A stretch of 9,603 nucleotides of DNA, from positions 1-9,603 of the forward strand of contig JAFMSC010000128.1 in assembly GCA_017353825.1 (NCBI GenBank), written 5' to 3'. The notes beneath the pieces were generated by a model. The model made no database searches, was not told where the DNA came from, and saw only the letters and a list, made by a program, of their open reading frames with translations. Positions 4,833-9,603 of this stretch are shown piece by piece (the stretch's first letter is position 1; every line of letters begins with the position of its first letter). This DNA is from Hyphomicrobiaceae bacterium. GTDB taxonomy: Bacteria; Pseudomonadota; Alphaproteobacteria; Rhizobiales; Hyphomicrobiaceae. A program made the translations under genes and the position numbers.

Positions 4833-6785
4833 GTGCGTCCGTCTGCCCATGATTTCCCTCTCCACCGGCCCGTGCGCGAGGTGCAGCCGCGGACAAGCGT
4901 GCGCTTCAGCGGAGTTGACCTGTGCCTTCATGAGCTGATGTCGGCACTGCCGGCGGCGATCTACACCACCGACGCTGCCGGCCGCATTACCTTCTACAAT
5001 GCGGCGGCGGCGCAGCTTTGGGGATGCCAGCCGGAGCTGTTCGAGACGGAGTTCTGCGGGTCGTGGAAACTCTACTGGCCGGATGGAAGGCCCATGCGTC
5101 ACGACGAATGCCCGATGGCCGTGGCGCTGAGAACGGGTAAGCCGGTACGCGGGCTTGAAGCGGTGGCCGAGCGCCCGGACGGTACGCGCGTTCCGTTCAT
5201 TCCCTATCCCACGCCGCTCCGTGACGCCGCCGGCCAGCTCATCGGAGCGATAAACATGCTGGTCGACACCAGCGACCGCAAGGCGTTCGAACAGACCGCA
5301 CGCGCACACACCGGGCTGTTTGAGACCCTGAACGGCATCGCCAAGGTCTCCAGCGAGCTGGACCTGCGCCGTATCGAGCAGATGGTGACGGACATCGCCG
5401 TCAAGGTGAGCGGCGCTGAGTTCGGCGCCTTCGTGGGAGGTGCCGGCGTGGGAGGTGCCGGGGACGGGCGCGACAGCGGCAGCGCGATTCTGGCGGTGTC
5501 CGGTACGAGCCGCGAGGCTTTCGAGGCGCTGGGGCTCACCCGCAACGCCGGCCTGGGCGCGACCCTGCGCCCTACGGTCACAGGCGCAGACGATGCCCGC
5601 GGGCACGCGCGCCGCATGGACGGCGGGCCTGACCGCGCGCCACTCGCTGACGAGGTGCGCGTGGCGAGCCATCTCGCGGTTCACATCGCTTATCACGGCA
5701 AGGGGCACGGAATGCTCGTGCTCGCCCACGCGCAGCCCGGCGTCTTCACCGAGCAGACCGAAAGCATGGTCGCCGGCATCGCCGCGCTCGCGGGCATCGC
5801 CATCGAGAATGCCAGCCTCTATGCCAGCGAACGGCAACTCGCGACCATCGTCGAGACGTCGACCGATGCCATCGTCAGCAAGGACCTGAACGGTATCGTC
5901 AGGTCCTGGAACCAGGGGGCCGAGCGGCTGTTCGGCTTCACGGCCGCGGAGATGGTGGGCCGGTCCGTAACCAACCTGATCCCGCCCGAGCGGCAGGACG
6001 AGGAGGACACCATTCTTGGGCGCATCCGCCGCGGCGAGCGCGTGGAGCCCTACGATACCGTCCGTGCTCGCAGGGACGGCACGCTGGTCGACATTTCCCT
6101 CGCAGTCTCGCCCGTCAAGGACGCGGAAGGCCGGATCATCGGCGCCTCCAAGATCGCCCGCGACATCACCGAACGCAAGCAGGCACAGGCCCGGCAGGAG
6201 CTGCTGACGTGCGAGGTCCAGCACCGCACCAAGAACCTGTTCGCGGTGGTGCGCGCCGTGGTCGCGCGCAGCTTTGCCGGCAAGAGGACCGTCGAGGAGG
6301 CGCAGGCGTCCGTGCTCGACCGGTTGCATTCGCTGGCGCAGACGCACGTGATGCTGCTCGACGAAGACTGGAGCGGTGTCGACCTCGCCGAGGTGGTGCG
6401 CACCGAGGCCCGCCCCTATCCCGGCCGCATAGCGATCGACGGGCCGCAGATCATCCTCGATCCGCAGGCGGCGCAGAATTTCGCGCTGGCCGTGCACGAG
6501 CTCGCGACCAACGCCGCCAAGTACGGGGCGCTGTCGAACGGCACGGGTCAGGTTCTGGTCGCGTGGGAGGTGAATGAGCTCAACGGCGAGCGCCGGTTTC
6601 GCTTCTGTTGGATGGAACGCGATGGCCCGCCCGTATCTCCGCCGCGGAGCAAGGGATTTGGCAGCGCCGTGCTCGAGCAGATGATGGCCGACTATTTCGA
6701 TGACCCGCCGCGGATCGAGTTCGCCCCATCCGGCATCAGGTACGAGCTGCGCGGCGCGCTGAAGGCACTGACGGGCAAGGCATAG
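4833..6785 (+). CDS. HWE-family sensor histidine kinase (PAS-GAF-PAS-HWE)
   Basis: I chose GTG 4833 because GAGG lies seven bases upstream; a TTG at 4812 lacks a ribosome binding site. The product has about 650 residues and no membrane segment, so it is a cytoplasmic sensor. PAS1 spans about 33-150 (ALPAAIYTTDAAGRITFYN, then GSWKLYWPDGRPM). A GAF-like domain spans about 160-332 and a second PAS about 335-451, ending DITERK. The kinase core follows, with H464 in EVQHRTKNLF as the likely phosphoacceptor. The N-box is HELATNAAKYGAL (H555, N560), and W593-x-E595 (CWMERDGPP) gives the HWE signature. HWE kinases are common in alphaproteobacteria and often serve light, redox or general-stress signalling. 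No response regulator is adjacent. A 15-base in-frame duplication (5433-5462) sits inside the GAF region. The first PAS keeps no cysteine or heme-type signature that would name its signal. Confidence 0.93.
   Translation: MRPSAHDFPLHRPVREVQPRTSVRFSGVDLCLHELMSALPAAIYTTDAAGRITFYNAAAAQLWGCQPELFETEFCGSWKLYWPDGRPMRHDECPMAVALRTGKPVRGLEAVAERPDGTRVPFIPYPTPLRDAAGQLIGAINMLVDTSDRKAFEQTARAHTGLFETLNGIAKVSSELDLRRIEQMVTDIAVKVSGAEFGAFVGGAGVGGAGDGRDSGSAILAVSGTSREAFEALGLTRNAGLGATLRPTVTGADDARGHARRMDGGPDRAPLADEVRVASHLAVHIAYHGKGHGMLVLAHAQPGVFTEQTESMVAGIAALAGIAIENASLYASERQLATIVETSTDAIVSKDLNGIVRSWNQGAERLFGFTAAEMVGRSVTNLIPPERQDEEDTILGRIRRGERVEPYDTVRARRDGTLVDISLAVSPVKDAEGRIIGASKIARDITERKQAQARQELLTCEVQHRTKNLFAVVRAVVARSFAGKRTVEEAQASVLDRLHSLAQTHVMLLDEDWSGVDLAEVVRTEARPYPGRIAIDGPQIILDPQAAQNFALAVHELATNAAKYGALSNGTGQVLVAWEVNELNGERRFRFCWMERDGPPVSPPRSKGFGSAVLEQMMADYFDDPPRIEFAPSGIRYELRGALKALTGKA
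5433..5462 (+). repeat. 15-bp in-frame duplication inside the kinase gene
   Basis: GTGGGAGGTGCCGGC (5433-5447) is repeated with one change at 5448-5462. It is codon-aligned and encodes VGGAG twice, making a glycine-rich loop at about residue 201 in the GAF region. It probably lengthens a surface loop without breaking the fold. Confidence 0.9.
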
Positions 6786-6792
6786 TTGCTGC

Positions 6793-6821
6793 TGCGGGCG
6801 GCCAGGCGCCGGCCCGCCGCA
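6793..6821 (+). terminator. possible hairpin terminator after the kinase gene
   Basis: TGCGGGCGGCC (6793-6803) pairs imperfectly with GGCCCGCCGCA (6811-6821) around a seven-base loop, with two internal mismatches. It begins eight bases after the kinase stop codon. Only three T residues follow, so intrinsic termination would be weak. Position is the main argument. Confidence 0.3.
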
Positions 6822-6839
6822 CGTTTCCAAGGTTTCGCG

Positions 6840-6863
6840 CAGCCGGAGCTGCAGCCGGAGCTG
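6840..6863. repeat. 12-bp tandem duplication
   Basis: CAGCCGGAGCTG occurs twice head to tail without mismatch (6840-6851, 6852-6863), in the 258-base gap between the kinase and nuoB genes. Apart from this and the hairpin at 6793-6821, nothing is recognisable in that gap. Confidence 0.88.
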
Positions 6864-7043
6864 GAGTCTCCACCGCGCTGATTGAGGATATCGTCGAGGG
6901 TCGCTCGATCGCCGCGGCCGCCTGAGCGCCGATCCTTTCCGCGCGCAGGTCTACGCCGTCGCGATGGCTGGACCCGCACCTGGGAACCCTCCCGAGCGCC
7001 TGTCGTTGCCGCAATAGGAGGCGGCAGGTCGAAGAGCGTACGC

Positions 7044-7568
7044 ATGCAGCCCAGCGCACAGCCGCGCCCAAGTCCGTGGCTCGCCAGAGACACTGCCGCC
7101 GGCGGGCTCTCCGACCGCGGCTTCATCGTCACGTCGCTGGCGGCGATGGTGAAATGGGCGCGCACCGGATCTCTCATGTGGAACGAGTTCGGGCTTGCCT
7201 GCTGTGCGGTCGAGATGATGCAAACGGCGATGCCGCGCTACGACATGGAGCGCATCGGCGCCGCCCCGCGCGGGTCTCCGCGCCAATCGGACCTCCTCAT
7301 CGTGTCGGGCACGCTGTGCAACAAGATGGCGCCCGCCCTGCGCAAGGTCTACGACCAAATGCCGGAGCCGCGCTATGTCATCTCCATGGGCTCCTGTGCC
7401 AACGGCGGCGGCTACTACCACTACTCCTACGCCGTGGTGCGCGGCTGCGACCGGATCATCCCGGTCGATGTCTATGTGCCGGGTTGTCCGCCCACGGCCG
7501 AGGCGCTGCTTTACGGTGTTTTGCTCCTGCAGCAGAAGATCCGCCGCACCGGAATGATCGAGCGCTGA
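7044..7568 (+). CDS. nuoB: NADH-quinone oxidoreductase subunit B, orphan copy
   Basis: The 174-residue product matches NuoB, the complex I subunit that carries cluster N2 at the end of the electron wire to quinone. All four N2 ligand cysteines are visible: C53 and C54 in GLACCAVEMM, C118 in MGSCANGGGYYHYSY, and C148 in VPGCPPTAEALLYG. The core SPRQSDLLIVSGTLCNKMAP and VYDQMPEPRYVISMG resemble the alphaproteobacterial/mitochondrial type. ATG 7044 is preferred because the family N-terminus begins there and GAAGAG lies seven bases upstream; the frame is open further 5' to 6882 but without protein character. The segment just before the cysteine pair reads MWNEFG, where family members usually have a W-x-TFG pattern. 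No nuoA or nuoC is adjacent, so this is not the standard nuo operon. It may be a second, specialised or leftover copy. It lies 53 bases before the HPF-like gene and may be co-transcribed with it. Confidence 0.92.
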   Translation: MQPSAQPRPSPWLARDTAAGGLSDRGFIVTSLAAMVKWARTGSLMWNEFGLACCAVEMMQTAMPRYDMERIGAAPRGSPRQSDLLIVSGTLCNKMAPALRKVYDQMPEPRYVISMGSCANGGGYYHYSYAVVRGCDRIIPVDVYVPGCPPTAEALLYGVLLLQQKIRRTGMIER

Positions 7569-7621
7569 TAGCCAGGCCGGCGCAGGCTGCCAGCTGCCCC
7601 AGGTACCAAACGAGGCCTGAC

Positions 7622-8206
7622 ATGCGAACGCCGCTGCGCATCACCTACAAGAGCACCGAGACCTCCCCGGCATTCGACGCGCTAATCCACGAGCGCGCGG
7701 ACCGGCTGGAGCGGCTGCACCCGAGGATCACGGGCTGCCGTGTGGTGGTCGAGGTTCCCTACCGAAAGTCTGGAACCGGCAAGGTGGCGCTGGCCGTGGA
7801 CGTGGAGGTGGACGTACCGAGCCGCAACACGGTGGTCGGCAAGGACGTCGAGGCGCGCCGCGAAAAGAAGGAGGATCATACAATCACCATCAATCGCGCG
7901 TTCGACGCCGTCGAGCGTCAGCTGTCGAAGATCACCGAGGTTCTCCGAGACCGGGAGGCCAAGAACCACGAGGCGGCCGGGGAGAGCGGTGTCGTGGTGC
8001 GGGTGTTTCCTGAGGAGGGTTACGGGTCCATCGAGGTGAGGGACTCGCCCGAGCTCACCTTCACGCGCAATGCGGTGGTCGGCGATCTATTCGACGAACT
8101 GGAGGTCGGTATGGTTGTACATGTGACGCGGGCCACGACGGAAGGTCCCATGGGCCCGCAGGCCAGATCGGTGCGGCTTCTTGGGCGGGCCAAGAGCGCG
8201 AGCTGA
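7622..8206 (+). CDS. HPF/RaiA-type ribosome-associated protein with cold-shock-like C-terminus
   Basis: ATG 7622 is supported by GAGG six bases upstream and gives 194 residues. Residues 1-110 match the ribosome hibernation factor fold (S30AE/RaiA): PLRITYKSTETSPAFDALIH, RITGCRVVVEVPYRKS and a final AFDAVERQLSKITEVLRD helix. Such proteins bind the 30S decoding region in slow growth and prevent translation. Residues about 122-187 resemble a cold-shock domain (VVVRVFPEEGYGSIEVRD, LTFTRNAVVGDLFDELEVGM). The usual RNP1 core, GYGFI, here reads GYGSI. The usual aromatic/histidine RNP2 (such as IYFHRN) reads LTFTRN. RNA binding by this half may therefore be weakened or altered. It follows nuoB by 53 bases on the same strand and converges with the lipase gene. 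This domain pairing is known in proteobacteria; the precise ribosomal effect is inferred. Confidence 0.9.
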   Translation: MRTPLRITYKSTETSPAFDALIHERADRLERLHPRITGCRVVVEVPYRKSGTGKVALAVDVEVDVPSRNTVVGKDVEARREKKEDHTITINRAFDAVERQLSKITEVLRDREAKNHEAAGESGVVVRVFPEEGYGSIEVRDSPELTFTRNAVVGDLFDELEVGMVVHVTRATTEGPMGPQARSVRLLGRAKSAS

Positions 8207-8250
8207 TGCAATGGAGCATCGCGCATGACATCGGGAGCCCGAGCTTTGCC

Positions 8251-9297
8251 TCACGTCCATCGGCCGCGGTAGCGGGCGATGCGCTCCAGGCGCGCCACGT
8301 AGAGGGAAGCCTCGTGCGCCTGCCGCCGCCGCAGCCGGCGCACGAACGGCCACAGCAGGAGGCTGCCGAGCACCAAGAGGAGGGCCGAGCTCCATGGCCG
8401 CGTCCTGATTGGCTTGTCGGAATCCTTCTTCAGCAGAATTGGCATGCCGGTGTGCCGGTATCCGCTGATCCAGTTGGGCGGCACCAGCGGCACGACGTCG
8501 CCGCGGTTGACGACGCGGTAGTGCGGCGCCTTGACGATGACCGGGAAATCGGCACCGCCCACCCGCGGCGCCCCGAAGGTGTAGACCGCGGCGATGCGGT
8601 CACCCAGCTCGTCGGTACCGCCGTAAGCCGCCGCCGCCACCAGCGCGAGTGCACCGCCCAGCGAGTGCCCGGTCAGGTAGATGGGGAGCCCCGGGTTCTG
8701 CGCGACGAGCCGCTCGCGTAGCTGGCGCTCGATGTTCTGGAACGCGTCGTAAAAACCCCTATGGACCTTGACCGCGCGCTCGCCCACGTTGACGCGCTGC
8801 ACGAAGATGTTGAGGTCGGTCAAAACGTCGTACCGACTACTGGTGCCGCGGAATGCGACCACGACGAACTTGTCGGTTTCCGCGACGACGGCGTCGGTGC
8901 CGCCCGCCGACACGGTCTCGAACGGCACGGCGCGTCCGCGCCTCAGCGTGCCTTCGAGGACGGCGCGTTTCGCGTTGTCGTCCCAATCGATATAGGCCAG
9001 CATGGCGAGCTTCGCGAGCAGGGCCGCCGTGCGGTCGGAGTAGGCCGCACGCCGCGTGGGAATGGCGTCGACGTCGTGTGGCGCAATGGGGGCCACCTCA
9101 AACAGCAGTGCATCGGCGTTCTTGATCTCCTCCACGCACGCGCGCTTGAACTGCTCGAGCGCAGCGTCCCTCTCGGCTTCGAGCTGGGACAGGCGCGCCC
9201 GCTGGCTGTCAACGAGCTTGTCATAGCTTGCAAGGCGCTCGGCAAACGCCGCGACCCAGGCCTCAGGCCGATCAAACAATCCGTACGAACGACTCAT
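8251..9297 (-). CDS. lipase class 3 family protein with C-terminal membrane helix
   Basis: Using ATG 9297 the product has 348 residues; longer in-frame starts up to 9369 add unlikely sequence. Residues about 25-55 form a predicted coiled coil (DKLVDSQRARLSQLEAERDA). The alpha/beta-hydrolase core runs from about 85 to 290. FRGT (149-152) supplies the oxyanion region, GHSLGG places the nucleophile at S212, and D267 (NRGDVVPLVPP) and H282 (GYRHTG) complete a credible triad. Class 3 lipases hydrolyse acyl esters of glycerolipids or related substrates; the true substrate is unknown. A hydrophobic helix (about 303-319, SALLLVLGSLLLWPFV) followed by RRLRRRQ suggests a tail anchor. No signal peptide is seen, so orientation is unclear. 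It is a single gene, convergent with the HPF-like gene, its stop 45 bases from theirs. Confidence 0.9.
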   Translation of the reverse strand: MSRSYGLFDRPEAWVAAFAERLASYDKLVDSQRARLSQLEAERDAALEQFKRACVEEIKNADALLFEVAPIAPHDVDAIPTRRAAYSDRTAALLAKLAMLAYIDWDDNAKRAVLEGTLRRGRAVPFETVSAGGTDAVVAETDKFVVVAFRGTSSRYDVLTDLNIFVQRVNVGERAVKVHRGFYDAFQNIERQLRERLVAQNPGLPIYLTGHSLGGALALVAAAAYGGTDELGDRIAAVYTFGAPRVGGADFPVIVKAPHYRVVNRGDVVPLVPPNWISGYRHTGMPILLKKDSDKPIRTRPWSSALLLVLGSLLLWPFVRRLRRRQAHEASLYVARLERIARYRGRWT

Positions 9298-9313
9298 TGT
9301 GCTAACCCCCGAT

Positions 9314-9333
9314 GGGCCCGGACGGGCCCGGCG
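9314..9333. repeat. 10-bp tandem duplication in the lipase leader
   Basis: GGGCCCGGAC (9314-9323) is followed directly by GGGCCCGGCG (9324-9333), eight of ten bases identical. It lies just upstream of the lipase start on the minus strand. Confidence 0.7.
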
Positions 9334-9395
9334 ACAGACAATAGCCATTCCTGCCGGCATTCTCCACACAGATGGCCTCGATCACCGGCCGCGAA

Positions 9396-9418
9396 GGCTC
9401 AGCGCACAGCGCTGAGCC
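9396..9418. other. perfect inverted repeat, 10-bp stem with 3-base loop
   Basis: GGCTCAGCGC (9396-9405) and GCGCTGAGCC (9409-9418) are exact reverse complements around ACA. The structure sits directly after the end of VOC homology on the minus strand and about 100 bases upstream of the lipase start. It could be the old terminator of the VOC gene or a regulatory dyad for the lipase gene. No T-tract follows on either strand, which weakens the terminator reading. Confidence 0.75.
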
Positions 9419-9603
9419 GATGCGGATGAGCGCATTCCCCTTGCTGTCAAGGCAGCTGATCATGGGGCGTGGTCATGCGGCGCTTGGGGCTGTCACGACA
9501 TCGCCCGGCAATGCCCGTGCCTTTCCCCCTGAGGTGAGCGATGAGGCTATCGAGATCGTCCGCTTCGAGGGCGATGGTCGCGCCCCCGCGGGCGCGGGGG
9601 GGG
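9419..9603 (-). pseudogene. VOC/glyoxalase family gene, 3' remnant with frameshift and stop
   Basis: Reading leftward from the window edge, one minus-strand frame gives RGGATIALEADDLDSLIAHL followed by RGKGTGIAG. This is the typical ALEVDDLDAxIAxLRAKGVxI-G element of vicinal-oxygen-chelate proteins. Near 9503-9506 the homology jumps to the next frame, which gives DVVTAPSAA. It then meets a TGA at 9473-9475 and resumes as PMISCLDSKGNALIRI. That matches the family ending (V--P-C-MA---D-DGN-L-LHQ). One frameshift and one in-frame stop interrupt an otherwise clear C-terminal half, so the gene looks inactivated, or the sequence has an error here. The 5' part lies outside the window. VOC proteins bind metal and act in glyoxalase, dioxygenase or antibiotic-resistance reactions; which applies here cannot be told. 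Confidence 0.6.

Noticed and set aside
4686..6830. 714-codon minus-strand open frame
   Set aside because: It is the antisense shadow of the HWE histidine kinase, a common effect of high GC at third codon positions; its translation has no domain character.
7076..7621. Upstream extension of the HPF-like frame
   Set aside because: It overlaps nuoB in another frame; the recognisable domain begins at ATG 7622, which has its own GAGG ribosome binding site.
8231..8242. TCGGG-AG-CCCGA inverted repeat between the HPF-like and lipase genes
   Set aside because: The five-base stem, two-base loop and lack of a T-tract are too weak to call a bidirectional terminator.

Overview
The window is GC-rich (about two thirds G+C by eye) chromosomal DNA of a proteobacterium. 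The gene mix points to a soil or plant-associated Burkholderiales- or Rhizobiales-like genome: a DUF6496 protein, a DUF2267 remnant, a two-CBS-domain protein, a small protein with a FPASDP motif, an HWE-type sensor kinase and a ribosome-hibernation protein with a cold-shock tail. The lone NuoB resembles the alphaproteobacterial/mitochondrial type, but the order of the host cannot be fixed from this window.

Layout, left to right. The 5' part of a DUF6496 gene runs off the left edge (1-198, minus). A gene-poor stretch of about 590 bases follows, then a small unrecognised minus-strand gene (792-1055). Bases 1056-1592 hold no gene but contain a 17-bp tandem array (1304-1383) and a 26-bp duplication (1532-1583). 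A frame-disrupted DUF2267 relic starts at 1593 and still has its Shine-Dalgarno sequence. It lies just before an intact CBS-pair gene (1841-2296), which abuts a small basic FPASDP-motif gene (2297-2560). That gene overlaps tail to tail with a GntR/HutC-type repressor (2539-3264, minus). Next come a glutaredoxin-DinB fusion (3590-4387, minus) and a repeat-rich divergent intergenic region with a 27-bp duplication and seven 13-bp units. An HWE-family PAS-GAF-PAS histidine kinase (4833-6785) reads rightward, followed by an orphan nuoB (7044-7568) and an HPF/RaiA-cold-shock fusion (7622-8206). A class 3 lipase (8251-9297, minus) converges on these. The right edge holds a disrupted remnant of a VOC/glyoxalase gene (minus).

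Functionally this looks like an accessory stress and maintenance neighbourhood rather than one pathway. It covers redox (glutaredoxin-DinB), ribosome dormancy (HPF-like), ligand or energy sensing (CBS), environmental sensing (HWE kinase without an adjacent response regulator) and an unlinked complex I subunit. Two disrupted genes and many short adjacent duplications in intergenic or linker DNA suggest ongoing sequence turnover. I found no mobile element, CRISPR array, tRNA or rRNA, and no clear new multi-gene system. The most unusual items are the orphan nuoB, the glutaredoxin-DinB fusion, the HPF-like protein with an altered cold-shock motif, and the 13-bp and 17-bp repeat arrays.
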